The position numbers and the translations under genes were made by a program. Below, one piece after another: positions 5,076 through 12,730 of a stretch of DNA of 12,730 bases (the stretch's first letter is position 1; each line of letters starts with the position of its first letter). Below the pieces are notes generated by a model that was given only the letters and a program-made list of their open reading frames with translations, was not told the origin of the DNA and made no database searches. The DNA is from Cellvibrionales bacterium UBA3090 (GTDB taxonomy: Bacteria > Pseudomonadota > Gammaproteobacteria > Pseudomonadales > Porticoccaceae): positions 1 to 12,730 of the forward strand of contig DFBC01000164.1 of NCBI GenBank assembly GCA_002367235.1, in the 5' to 3' direction.

Positions 5076-6569
5076 ATGACACTAGCCATTGTTTACACGC
5101 GAGCCAAATCTGGTATTGAAGCACCACTCGTCACGGTAGAGGTGCACTTATCCAACGGACTGCCCAGTCTGTCGATTGTCGGTCTCCCGGAAACGGCGGT
5201 AAAGGAGAGCAAAGACCGGGTTCGCAGTGCCTTATTAAACGCCCACTTCGAGTTTCCAGCCCGGCGAATCACCATCAACCTGGCCCCTGCCGACCTACCC
5301 AAAGAGGGCGGACGATTCGACTTGGCTATTGCCCTGGGAATTCTAGCCGCATCAAACCAGATACCTTCGGAACAACTAGACCACTACGAAATCATCGGCG
5401 AGCTAGCCCTTTCTGGCGAACTACGCACAGTCGATGGCGTACTGCCCACATCGCTCGGCTGTGCTCAGGCTAATCGTCACCTTATTCTTCCGCAGGGAAA
5501 CGCTGATGAGGCATCCCTCGTTGATGATTTAGGCGTTTATCCCGCCAGCCACCTATTAGCCGTTTGTGCGCACCTGAATGGCAACCAACCGATCAATCAG
5601 CATCTGCGCCCCATAACAACTGAGCAGCCATCATACGATGGCGACCTCAACGAGATAGTCGGCCAACATCAAGCCAAACGTGCACTTGAAATTGCTGCTG
5701 CAGGAGGCCACAACCTGCTACTGAGTGGCCCGCCTGGCACGGGTAAAACGATGTTGGCCAGCCGTCTTGCCGGTATCTTGCCACCTTTACAGCCCCATGA
5801 AATGCTTGAAGTTGCTGCAATTTATTCCGTCTCGGGATTGGGGCTTAAACACCACAGTCCACACCCGCCCTTTAGAGCGCCCCATCATACCGCGTCAGCA
5901 GTAGCCCTGGTGGGAGGGGGCAGTATTCCACGTCCCGGTGAAATTTCACTCGCCCACCACGGCATACTTTTTCTGGACGAATTACCCGAATTTCCCCGTA
6001 AAGTATTAGAAGTCTTAAGAGAACCGCTGGAATCTCATGAAATCATGATTTCCCGAATCAATGCTCAAATAAAATACCCTGCACGCTTCCAGCTTATCGC
6101 CGCGATGAACCCCTGCCCTTGCGGCTACCGGGGTAGCGAACGCTGCCGTTGCACCCCCGATCAAATTCGCCGCTATCAAGATAAAATTTCTGGCCCATTA
6201 TTAGATCGCATCGACCTACAAGTAGAGGTGCCCAGTTTGCCCAGCGACAAACTGGTAGAAAGAAAAATCGATGGAGAGGCAAGCCATAGTGTTTATCAAC
6301 GAGTAAAAAGTGCCCGACAACGCCAACTGTGCAGGGCTGGAAAGATTAATGCCCATATGTCAAATCAGGACGTGCTCAAGCACTGCCCACTTACAGAACC
6401 ACAAAAAGAGCTCATACGCCGAGCCGTTCAGCAACTGGGGCTCTCTGCCAGGGCATTTCAACGAATACTTAAGGTGACACGCACCATTGCGGACCTCGAT
6501 AACAGCCCGGATTTAAGCATTGATCATCTAACGGAGGCACTCGGATACCGGATCACACTCTCCCGCTAA
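5076..6569 (+). CDS. yifB: YifB/ComM-family Mg-chelatase-like AAA+ ATPase
   Basis: This 497-residue protein is full length for the family. An N-terminal Lon-protease-like ChlI subdomain (about 5-170) precedes an AAA+ module. Walker A 'GPPGTGKT' is at 218-225, Walker B 'ILFLDE' at 297-302, and the arginine motif 'GPLLDRID' at 373-380. A Cys cluster C347, C349, C357, C359 ('NPCPCGYRGSERCRC') is typical of the family. The C-terminal helical domain ends at 'LTEALGYR'. In Vibrio cholerae the ComM orthologue is a branch-migration helicase that helps integrate DNA taken up by natural transformation; the gene also occurs widely in species not known to be competent. The start is firm: GGAGG (5066-5070) lies 5 nt before the ATG. 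It follows ubiK on the same strand, as in related genomes, but the 170-bp spacer with stem-loops leaves co-transcription open. Confidence 0.95.
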   Translation: MTLAIVYTRAKSGIEAPLVTVEVHLSNGLPSLSIVGLPETAVKESKDRVRSALLNAHFEFPARRITINLAPADLPKEGGRFDLAIALGILAASNQIPSEQLDHYEIIGELALSGELRTVDGVLPTSLGCAQANRHLILPQGNADEASLVDDLGVYPASHLLAVCAHLNGNQPINQHLRPITTEQPSYDGDLNEIVGQHQAKRALEIAAAGGHNLLLSGPPGTGKTMLASRLAGILPPLQPHEMLEVAAIYSVSGLGLKHHSPHPPFRAPHHTASAVALVGGGSIPRPGEISLAHHGILFLDELPEFPRKVLEVLREPLESHEIMISRINAQIKYPARFQLIAAMNPCPCGYRGSERCRCTPDQIRRYQDKISGPLLDRIDLQVEVPSLPSDKLVERKIDGEASHSVYQRVKSARQRQLCRAGKINAHMSNQDVLKHCPLTEPQKELIRRAVQQLGLSARAFQRILKVTRTIADLDNSPDLSIDHLTEALGYRITLSR

Positions 6570-6618
6570 GCAGAGGTAAAATATTTTGTCACTCGCCATG
6601 AAATTGTAAATGCTCCAG

Positions 6619-6627
6619 TGGTATAGT
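6619..6627 (+). promoter_or_regulatory. Extended -10 promoter candidate for phaC
   Basis: TGGTATAGT has a TATAGT -10 element (5 of 6) with the TG extension; the region at -35 is not a good match. Start of transcription would be near 6634, shortly before the GAGGA ribosome site at 6639-6643. It suggests phaC is transcribed separately from yifB, which ends about 50 bp upstream. Confidence 0.5.
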
Positions 6628-6650
6628 CTGTTAACAATGAGGATTTTTAA

Positions 6651-8462
6651 ATGACCTACAGCACTGACTCCAACACCGACACCCAAGATAATACTTACTC
6701 AAGTTTTATTTCTACGCTGGACAGTCTTGCGGCAAAAATCCCCCAATTCGATGATGAAGCCGTTGAAAATATTGATTCAAAACTGCGAGCAAAAATAGCC
6801 AAGCTGACTAGTGGCATGTCCCCCATGCAATTAGTTCTGGCTTATTCAGACTGGCTCGGGCACCTGGCCATCGCTCCCGCCAGAAGGCTTCAGCTGCTAC
6901 AAAATCTTGCAGGAAAAATTAAGGACGTATCTTCAGCCGCAGTAAAAACATTCAGTGAAAACGCGGATGAATCCCCTCCTCATACATCACCACTATTCAA
7001 ACATGAGCTATGGAAAAAAGGTCCGTTTAATATTTTGGCTCGCAGCCATCAAGCCACCATGAGCTGGTTGAAGGAGCTTGGAACAGATATCTCCGGAATG
7101 GATTCGTCCAATGCCGAATTAGTAAATTTTATTAATGAGCAAATCTTTCAGTTACTCGCGCCATCCAACTTTCCACTTACCAACCCCGAAGTTCTAAAGA
7201 CAACAAAAGATGAACGGGGGCGCAACCTGCTGAAAGGTATCAGCAATTTACAACGGGATATTCAGAAAACGTTACTCAAGAAAAACACCCCGGATATGGG
7301 TGACTTCGTCGTGGGAGAAAACCTGGCAACCACGCCTGGAAAAGTAATTTTTCAAAATGAGTTGATGGAACTCATCCAGTACAAAGCGACAACGAGTTCG
7401 GTAGCACAGGAACCGGTGCTTATCGTACCCGCCTGGATCATGAAGTATTACATTCTCGACCTCACTCCCGAGAAGTCACTGGTGAAATATCTGGTAGATC
7501 AGGGAAAAACAGTTTTCATGATTTCCTGGAAGAACCCGGAAAAGGAAGACAGGGAACTCTGCCTCGATGATTACCTAAAATCGGGCTTCTTTGCCGCCCT
7601 CGATGCCGTTAAAGCCATTGCCCCAAACACAAAAATTAATGCTGTGGGTTACTGTATTGGTGGCACGTTACTTTCAATTGGTGCTGCGACATTGGCCCGG
7701 GAAGACGACGACATTCTCAACAGCATTACCTTGTTAGCAGCCCAAGTAGACTTTACCGAACCCGGTGAAATCAAACGCTTTCTGGGCGCAAGTCAGATGT
7801 CGTTTCTCGACAGCCTCATGTGGACCGATGGTTATCTGGAAGCAGCCAGCATGGGAGAAGCATTTAAAGCACTGCGCGCCGAGGATATGATCATTAATCC
7901 GGCCATCGAACGCTATTATTTGGGCCGAGAGACCAAACCCAATGCATTAATGGCATGGAACGCCGATGGCACCCGCATGCCAGCCAAAATGCATAGCCGT
8001 TACCTCCAACAGCTGTTCATGGAAAATCAGCTCGCTTCATGCAAGTATCTAGTGGATGGAAAACCCATCGCATTACAGGATATCCGCACACCCTTTTTCG
8101 TTATTGGAACGACGACAGACCATGTTGCCCCCTGGAAGTCCGTCTACAAAATTCACAACTTTGTGCGTTCAGAGGTGACATTCCTGCTGACAAATGGCGG
8201 TCATAATGCAGGTATTGTCTGTGGCGAAGAGCACCCAAGACGCAAGTTTCAACTGGCGACCTACGACCCCATGGACAAATACATGTCACCAGAAACCTGG
8301 GCAGAAGCGAATGAAACACAACAGGGCTCATGGTGGCCCGCCTGGAATTACTGGTTGGATGAACACAGTATTGGCGAGGTGCCAAAGCGCACCATAGGTG
8401 CGAGTAAAAAAGGTTACAAGATCATTCGCGAAGCACCCGGCGAGTATGTATTTGGTCAATAA
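6651..8462 (+). CDS. phaC: Polyhydroxyalkanoate synthase (PhaC-like, class I size)
   Basis: This 603-residue enzyme polymerises 3-hydroxyacyl-CoA into PHA storage granules. The N-terminal domain (about 1-200) includes the PhaC_N region. The alpha/beta-hydrolase core holds the lipase-like box 'VGYCIGGT' with nucleophile C335, then D490 ('TTDHVAPW') and H518 ('NGGHNAGIV') as the rest of the triad. 'GSWWPAW' at 559-565 and an 'APGEYV' tail also fit. Length matches class I synthases that act without PhaE or PhaR. After the catalytic His the usual class I/II pattern with NPP is absent; it reads NAGIVCGEEHPRR, suggesting a separate subclass. GAGGA is 7 nt before the ATG. No phaA, phaB, phasin or phaR gene is adjacent, so monomer supply must come from elsewhere. 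Granule formation in this organism is inferred, not shown. Confidence 0.93.
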   Translation: MTYSTDSNTDTQDNTYSSFISTLDSLAAKIPQFDDEAVENIDSKLRAKIAKLTSGMSPMQLVLAYSDWLGHLAIAPARRLQLLQNLAGKIKDVSSAAVKTFSENADESPPHTSPLFKHELWKKGPFNILARSHQATMSWLKELGTDISGMDSSNAELVNFINEQIFQLLAPSNFPLTNPEVLKTTKDERGRNLLKGISNLQRDIQKTLLKKNTPDMGDFVVGENLATTPGKVIFQNELMELIQYKATTSSVAQEPVLIVPAWIMKYYILDLTPEKSLVKYLVDQGKTVFMISWKNPEKEDRELCLDDYLKSGFFAALDAVKAIAPNTKINAVGYCIGGTLLSIGAATLAREDDDILNSITLLAAQVDFTEPGEIKRFLGASQMSFLDSLMWTDGYLEAASMGEAFKALRAEDMIINPAIERYYLGRETKPNALMAWNADGTRMPAKMHSRYLQQLFMENQLASCKYLVDGKPIALQDIRTPFFVIGTTTDHVAPWKSVYKIHNFVRSEVTFLLTNGGHNAGIVCGEEHPRRKFQLATYDPMDKYMSPETWAEANETQQGSWWPAWNYWLDEHSIGEVPKRTIGASKKGYKIIREAPGEYVFGQ

Positions 8463-8560
8463 TTTCTTGACCCGCTCCCCCTGTTTCCCGTTAAACGTTA
8501 GGGTTATCGAGTAATCGGGTTGTCCGGTAAATGTTGTTAGGAATCGAATCATTACAGACA

Positions 8561-8589
8561 CTGACGGCACCCCATCGCCCTGTTACAAT
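8561..8589 (+). promoter_or_regulatory. Promoter candidate for rep
   Basis: CTGACG (8561-8566, 4 of 6 to the -35 consensus) is separated by 17 bp from TACAAT (8584-8589, 5 of 6 to the -10). The -10 also has the TG extension (TGTTACAAT from 8581). Start near 8596 gives a leader of about 29 nt. The rest of the 8463-8624 spacer shows no clear phaC terminator. Confidence 0.6.
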
Positions 8590-8607
8590 CCGCCGCCTTT
8601 TTTAATC

Positions 8608-8628
8608 ATGGCAACCTTGCTCTCTTGA
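8608..8628 (+). other. Six-codon leader ORF overlapping the rep start
   Basis: ATG at 8608 opens a reading frame of six codons (MATLLS) closed by TGA at 8626-8628, which overlaps the TTG start of rep (8625-8627). The rep start has no purine-rich ribosome site, so termination here followed by re-initiation could set rep translation. The leader ORF also lacks a Shine-Dalgarno, so it may be chance. Confidence 0.35.
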
Positions 8629-10667
8629 AAAATCTTAATCCCCAACAAAAAGCTGCGGTTAAATATATTGATGGCCCCCTACTGGTGTTAGCCGGTGCCG
8701 GCAGTGGCAAGACCAGCGTTATCACCCAGAAGATTGCGTATCTGGTTAACCAGTGCGGCATCAGTGCTCGGAATATTGCCGCCGTTACCTTTACCAACAA
8801 AGCCGCCAGGGAAATGAAGGCGCGATCGGGCAAGCTGGTGAGCGGCCGCAAGGCCAGCGGCTTAACCGTTTCCACCTTTCACAACCTCGGACTCACGATC
8901 ATTCGTCGCGAGAGCAAACAGCTGGGGTTTAAGCGTGGCTTTTCAATTTTTGATGCCGATGATGCAAAGAACTTGCTTAAGGAATTGATGCTCAGGGATT
9001 CAGACCTGGATGCAGACCACATCGACCTCGTTCAAAATCAAATTTCTCGCTGGAAAAATAATCTACTCTCCCCCGCTCAGGCACTCTCGCAAGCAGAGAA
9101 CAACGGGGAACAAGCTATCGCCATTGTCTACCAACGCTATAGCCAGGCATTGCGCGCCTACAATGCCGTTGATTTTGACGACCTTATTTTAATTCCCGCA
9201 TGTCTATTCCGCGACCACCCGGAGACGCTGGAAAAATGGCAAAACCGTATTCGCTATTTACTGGTAGATGAATATCAGGACACCAACCATGCCCAGTATC
9301 AATTGGTTAAATTACTGGTAGGTTCTCGACGCGCGCTGACGGTTGTAGGTGATGACGACCAATCAATCTATGCCTGGCGAGGTGCCAGACCAGAAAACCT
9401 GGCTCAATTAAATGAAGACTTCCCCGAACTCAATGTTATCAAGCTGGAGCAAAACTACCGCTCCACAGGCCGTATTCTTAAAGCCGCAAACCAACTGATC
9501 GACAACAACCCCCACGTCTTTAGTAAATCGCTGTGGAGCGAACTGGGGCCAGGCGAACCGATTCGGTTGATTCGCACAGCCAATGAAGAAGTCGAAACGG
9601 AACGGGTGGTCAATGAAATTCTGGATATGAAACTGCGCAAACATTGCCACTTCCGGGATTTTGCCGTGCTCTACCGAGGCAACCACCAAGCCAAACTACT
9701 TGAAATGAAACTGCAAACACAGGGTGTGCCCTACCAACTCAGTGGTGGCACCTCTTTTTACGCCCGCGCTGAAATTAAAGACATCATGGCCTACCTGCGG
9801 CTCGTGGTGAATTCGGATGACGACAACGCCTTCTTAAGAATCATCAATACACCCCGCCGCCAAATTGGCACCAGTACCCTGGAGAAGCTTGGCCACTATG
9901 CCAATGACCGTCAGGTTTCATTGATGGATGCGATTGACGAGATAGGGCTTCAATCACAAATCCCGGGGCAGAATTTGGAGCGGCTACAGCGCTTTAAGCG
10001 GTGGCTACAAAATGTTGAACGCAACTGCATTAACGGCGATGCCATCGAGGCGATCCGCGAGATGGTGGACGACATCGATTACGAGGGATGGCTTCACCAA
10101 AATGCCAGTAGTGGCGCCGTCGCTGAAAAGCGCATAGGCAACGTCAACTTCTTGCTAGACCAGATCAAAAAGCTACTGGAAAAAGACGACATGGCAGTAG
10201 CAGGTGACGATGACTCAAATGACCAGCCAAACGAAACCCATGTGGAAGATGCGATAGCAAAGCTGGTACTGCGAGACTTACTGGACCGCCAAGAGGAGGA
10301 ATCGGCTGACGACAAGGTTCAGCTGATGACACTTCACGCAGCGAAGGGACTGGAATTCCCCCACGTTTTTTTGCTTGGCATGGAAGAAGGCATCCTTCCA
10401 CACCGCAATAGTATCGACGAAGGGAATATAGAGGAAGAGCGACGGCTTGCCTACGTAGGCATTACCCGTGCCAGGCAAAGCCTGACCATGACCCTAACCA
10501 GCAAGCGCAAACTGTTTGGTGAAATCATAGACTCCACACCCAGCCGCTTTCTGGATGAATTACCGCCGGACGATATTGAGCGGGAAGGATTTGGTGATAG
10601 CAACCCAGAAGTCGTCAAGGATAAGGGGCAAAAATCACTGGATGCGCTAAAAGGGTTGTTTGCCTGA
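8625..10667 (+). CDS. rep: ATP-dependent DNA helicase Rep (UvrD/Rep superfamily 1A)
   Basis: This 680-residue 3'-5' DNA helicase is close to E. coli Rep in length (673) and helps replication forks pass bound proteins. SF1A motifs are complete and in order: Walker A 'LAGAGSGKT' (22-30), Ia 'VTFTNKAAREMK' (54-65), II 'LVDEYQDTN' (213-221), III 'VGDDDQSIYAWRGA' (241-254), IV 'LEQNYRST' (274-281), V 'MTLHAAKGLEFPHVF' (568-582) and VI 'EERRLAYVGITRAR' (604-617). The C-terminus 'SLDALKGLFA' may be the polymerase- or DnaB-contacting tail, which is an inference. The start is TTG at 8625: the N-terminus aligns with family members, no ATG, GTG or other TTG lies in frame back to the stop at 8562, and there is no good ribosome site. 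It is separated from phaC by 162 bp with a promoter candidate and converges with sfsA, leaving 26 bp between. Confidence 0.96.
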   Translation: MKNLNPQQKAAVKYIDGPLLVLAGAGSGKTSVITQKIAYLVNQCGISARNIAAVTFTNKAAREMKARSGKLVSGRKASGLTVSTFHNLGLTIIRRESKQLGFKRGFSIFDADDAKNLLKELMLRDSDLDADHIDLVQNQISRWKNNLLSPAQALSQAENNGEQAIAIVYQRYSQALRAYNAVDFDDLILIPACLFRDHPETLEKWQNRIRYLLVDEYQDTNHAQYQLVKLLVGSRRALTVVGDDDQSIYAWRGARPENLAQLNEDFPELNVIKLEQNYRSTGRILKAANQLIDNNPHVFSKSLWSELGPGEPIRLIRTANEEVETERVVNEILDMKLRKHCHFRDFAVLYRGNHQAKLLEMKLQTQGVPYQLSGGTSFYARAEIKDIMAYLRLVVNSDDDNAFLRIINTPRRQIGTSTLEKLGHYANDRQVSLMDAIDEIGLQSQIPGQNLERLQRFKRWLQNVERNCINGDAIEAIREMVDDIDYEGWLHQNASSGAVAEKRIGNVNFLLDQIKKLLEKDDMAVAGDDDSNDQPNETHVEDAIAKLVLRDLLDRQEEESADDKVQLMTLHAAKGLEFPHVFLLGMEEGILPHRNSIDEGNIEEERRLAYVGITRARQSLTMTLTSKRKLFGEIIDSTPSRFLDELPPDDIEREGFGDSNPEVVKDKGQKSLDALKGLFA

Positions 10668-10693
10668 CCACTCACTTGCCACGCTACAAGTAT

Positions 10694-11410
10694 TCAAGCC
10701 GCTAAGACGGGGTTAAATGGCAGTTTGCGGTCAATCACAATTTGTCCAGGTGTCAGCTGGCAACCATATGCCAACACTTCGACACCCACTGCGATGGCTT
10801 CACGTAGTGTCGCACCATAGACAGGGTCAATCTGATCGGCGGGGCCAATGGTTTCGGCCCCGGTATGCTGCACGCAAAACACCAATACAGCCCTGTGCCC
10901 CAGCTGAACCATCCCCATCAATTCGCGAAGGTGCTTTGCACCCCGAGTTGTCACCGCATCGGGAAATAAAACCCGGCCATTGCCCACCCCCAGAGTCGTG
11001 TTCTTCACCTCCACATAACATCGCTGCTCGCCCCGGGTTAAAAGTAAGTCAATCCGGCTATTTTCGTCACCATACTTCACCTCGGGACGAATATTATCGT
11101 ACCCCTGGAGTTCAACAATCGTTCCATTTTCAATGGCTTCTCGAACCAGCTTATTAGGGCGCTGGGTATTAACCCCGGTCAAATATCCATCTACTGTTGT
11201 AGTAACTTCCAAGGTACCAGGCAACTTGCGTTTTGGATCATTCGAGCGAGAGAACCAGCAGGGTGTTTCGGGAGCCCAGCAGTTTTTCATCGACCCAGTA
11301 TTTGGGCAGTGAATTGTGAGCAACTCGCCACTATCGAGTCGGATATCTGCCAGAAATCGCTTATAGCGTTTAAGCAACGTGGCTTTTTCAAAGGGCGGAG
11401 AGATCTTCAT
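10694..11410 (-). CDS. sfsA: DNA/RNA nuclease SfsA family protein
   Basis: This 238-residue protein matches SfsA from end to end. It has an N-terminal OB-like part with 'KATLLKRYKRFLADI' (9-23) and 'HCPNTGSM' (34-41), then a PD-(D/E)XK nuclease-like core with D121 ('NSRIDLLL'), E134 and K136 ('CYVEVKNTTL'), and 'PDAVTTRGAKHLRELM' (150-165). E. coli SfsA was first named for sugar-fermentation stimulation and later described as a nucleic-acid-binding or nuclease-type protein; its cell role is unclear. The frame is open 39 codons further upstream inside the aminotransferase gene, but homology begins at MKISPPF. That start makes an ATGA overlap with the aminotransferase stop, so translation is probably coupled. 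GAGG lies 11 nt upstream. It ends 26 bp from rep with no terminator visible between the convergent genes. The sfsA-dksA neighbourhood of many gammaproteobacteria is absent here. Confidence 0.95.
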   Translation of the reverse strand: MKISPPFEKATLLKRYKRFLADIRLDSGELLTIHCPNTGSMKNCWAPETPCWFSRSNDPKRKLPGTLEVTTTVDGYLTGVNTQRPNKLVREAIENGTIVELQGYDNIRPEVKYGDENSRIDLLLTRGEQRCYVEVKNTTLGVGNGRVLFPDAVTTRGAKHLRELMGMVQLGHRAVLVFCVQHTGAETIGPADQIDPVYGATLREAIAVGVEVLAYGCQLTPGQIVIDRKLPFNPVLAA

Positions 11411-12564
11411 TTCAGCGCATTCCTCAGACGCTCGACGCCTAACTTCAGGCGATCCATAGGCTCGGTATAGGCGAACCTCACATGGTGGTTCGCCCGATGA
11501 TGGCCAAAGTCCGTCCCTGGAGTGCAAGCTACACCGTGTTCATGAAGTAACTGCCAACAAAATGCCTCACTATCATCGGTGAAAGCTTGCACATCTGCGT
11601 ACACATAAAAGGCGCCATCGGGTACGTGACGAATCCCAAACCCAAGCTCTCGCAATGCCGGCACCAGAAAATCCCTGCACTTTTTAAATTCGCTCCGGCG
11701 CGATTCAAGAATATCCATCGTTTCTGGCTTAAATGCCTCCAGCGCGGCATATTGGGCAACACTGGGACTGGAAATATAGAAATTTTGAACCATCACATTG
11801 ATGATCTCGGAGAGCCCTTCCGGGATAACCATCCACCCCAATCGCCAGCCCGTCATACCAAAGTACTTAGAAAAACTGTTAACCACAAACGCCTTGTCAG
11901 TGATCTCAAGAATCGATGGGATATGCTCATCGCCATAGGTCAGACCGTGATAGATTTCGTCCACCACGAGATTCCCCCCCCTGTCAGCAACTTCGCGGTA
12001 CAGTGCCGCCAAATTATCACGGCTAATAATTTCACCCGTGGGGTTGCTCGGGGATGCCACCATTACACCAACCGTATTCTCCCGCCAGTGTGATGCCGCC
12101 AGCGCTGCCGTAAGCTGGTAATTCTCTTCCGCCTCAACCGGAACAAACTGTGGTTCGGCATCGAGGCGACGGACAAAATTAGGATTACAAGGGTACCCGG
12201 GGTCTGACATCAGCAAACCATCGCCAGGATTTAGCAACAAATCGCAAATCATACCCAGTGCAGCACTGCTACCCGTTGTCACAATGATCCGCTGTGGATC
12301 AATGCTCAATCCATAACCGCGCCGATAATTATCAGCAATAGCCTGCCGCAATTCAGGAATACCACATGGAGGGGTATAGGATGTCTTACCGTCAGAAAGC
12401 GCTTGTTTCGCCGATTCAACAATGGGTTGTGCCGTGACAAACCCCGGCTCACCAATAACCATACGCACAATATCTCGCCCCTGGGCCTGAAGTTCCACAG
12501 CAGCCTGCAGATAATCAACCACCTTAAACGATGTAAAATTGCGCGTTCGATCAGCTAATCGCAC
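11407..12564 (-). CDS. PLP-dependent aminotransferase, class I/II (fold type I)
   Basis: This 385-residue enzyme belongs to the aspartate-aminotransferase-like fold type I family. Visible sites are 'GEPGF' (38-42), 'TGSSAALGM' (97-105) in the phosphate-binding region, 'SPSNPTGE' (171-178) with N174, 'VDEIYHGL' (201-208) with D202 and Y205 for the cofactor ring, 'NSFSKYFGMTGWRLGW' (229-244) with Schiff-base K233, and R363 ('HVRFAY') for the substrate carboxylate. The substrate cannot be told from sequence; members like this act on aspartate, aromatic, alanine or other amino acids, so no symbol is given. The start is GTG at 12564, with AGGAG (12574-12578) 9 nt upstream. Its stop overlaps the sfsA start (ATGA), so the two form one operon, probably driven from the promoter candidate at 12614-12641. 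Confidence 0.93.
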   Translation of the reverse strand: MRLADRTRNFTSFKVVDYLQAAVELQAQGRDIVRMVIGEPGFVTAQPIVESAKQALSDGKTSYTPPCGIPELRQAIADNYRRGYGLSIDPQRIIVTTGSSAALGMICDLLLNPGDGLLMSDPGYPCNPNFVRRLDAEPQFVPVEAEENYQLTAALAASHWRENTVGVMVASPSNPTGEIISRDNLAALYREVADRGGNLVVDEIYHGLTYGDEHIPSILEITDKAFVVNSFSKYFGMTGWRLGWMVIPEGLSEIINVMVQNFYISSPSVAQYAALEAFKPETMDILESRRSEFKKCRDFLVPALRELGFGIRHVPDGAFYVYADVQAFTDDSEAFCWQLLHEHGVACTPGTDFGHHRANHHVRFAYTEPMDRLKLGVERLRNALK

Positions 12565-12613
12565 TCCGCACTACTCCTCAGGTTATATATGAAGCTAAAA
12601 ATAAGTGCCGAGC

Positions 12614-12641
12614 ATTATGGCGTTATTAATTTTGCAATCAA
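12614..12641 (-). promoter_or_regulatory. Promoter candidate for aminotransferase-sfsA
   Basis: On the minus strand TTGATT (12641-12636) and CATAAT (12619-12614) are spaced by 16 bp, matching 4 of 6 and 5 of 6 of the sigma-70 consensus. Transcription would start near 12607, leaving about 43 nt of leader. The remaining upstream sequence to 12730 holds no gene that I can support. Confidence 0.45.
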
Positions 12642-12730
12642 ATAGTCTGCAAGCCATTAGTTCGAACAGATACCCCAAGGTAGCCAACCAAATGTCGGTT
12701 ACTAGTAAAATAAATTTATTGCTCGAATAT

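Noticed and set aside
7661..7677. TGGCACG block on the plus strand inside phaC, resembling a sigma-54 -24 element
   Set aside because: The -12 position lacks GC at the right spacing, and it encodes the conserved Gly-Gly-Thr of the catalytic box.
10717..11157. 146-residue plus-strand frame opposite sfsA
   Set aside because: It is antisense to a clear SfsA coding sequence, with low-complexity Pro/Ser/His-rich translation typical of shadow frames.
11411..11527. 39-codon upstream extension of sfsA
   Set aside because: It lies wholly inside the aminotransferase gene, does not resemble the SfsA N-terminus, and the ATG at 11410 aligns with the family start.
11587..12093. 168-residue plus-strand frame opposite the aminotransferase
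   Set aside because: It is an antisense shadow of a gene with intact catalytic motifs, and its translation shows no recognisable domain.
12565..12730. AT-rich right end examined for a partial gene or attachment site
   Set aside because: No frame with coding character, tRNA end or repeated boundary was seen. Only short imperfect dyads near 12690-12710 are present.

Overview
The window looks like ordinary chromosome from a gammaproteobacterium, probably a marine one (Cellvibrionales/Spongiibacteraceae-like). That placement is inferred from protein character and gene order: a TorF-type porin next to glnK-amtB, ubiK beside yifB, and a Rep helicase of E. coli type. Pseudomonads show a related grouping of glnK, amtB, ubiK, yifB and rep, from memory. 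I see no transposase, integrase, tRNA, rRNA, CRISPR array or phage gene. The window is densely coded and its longest gene-free stretch is the ~290 bp divergent spacer at 4367-4653.

Layout. (1) 67-1359, plus strand: a secreted SIMPL/DUF541 protein, then a DUF523 protein with three conserved-type cysteines, 27 bp apart and probably one transcript. (2) 1411-4366, minus strand: a nitrogen cluster read right to left as outer-membrane TorF-family porin, PII protein, AmtB ammonium transporter, strong intrinsic terminator, second PII protein. A near-consensus sigma-54 (-24/-12) promoter lies about 60 bp upstream of the porin, with two imperfect NtrC-like sites farther up. (3) 4654-10667, plus strand: ubiK (ubiquinone accessory factor), yifB/comM (AAA+ helicase-like protein), an isolated PHA synthase gene and rep (UvrD/Rep-type helicase). 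ubiK, phaC and rep each have an extended -10 sigma-70-type promoter candidate. (4) 10694-12564, minus strand: a PLP aminotransferase and sfsA overlapping by ATGA; sfsA converges on rep.

The best lead for a coordinated system is the nitrogen cluster. The porin, PII and AmtB would together give outer-membrane entry, inner-membrane transport and nitrogen-status gating of ammonium, under nitrogen-starvation control. The two PII proteins are 84% identical, with identical T-loops but diverged synonymous sites, so both appear to be under selection. The other genes are recognisable housekeeping or metabolic families. Secondary points of interest are a PHA synthase with unusual sequence after its catalytic histidine, a six-codon leader ORF overlapping the TTG start of rep, and paired stem-loops in the ubiK-yifB spacer.
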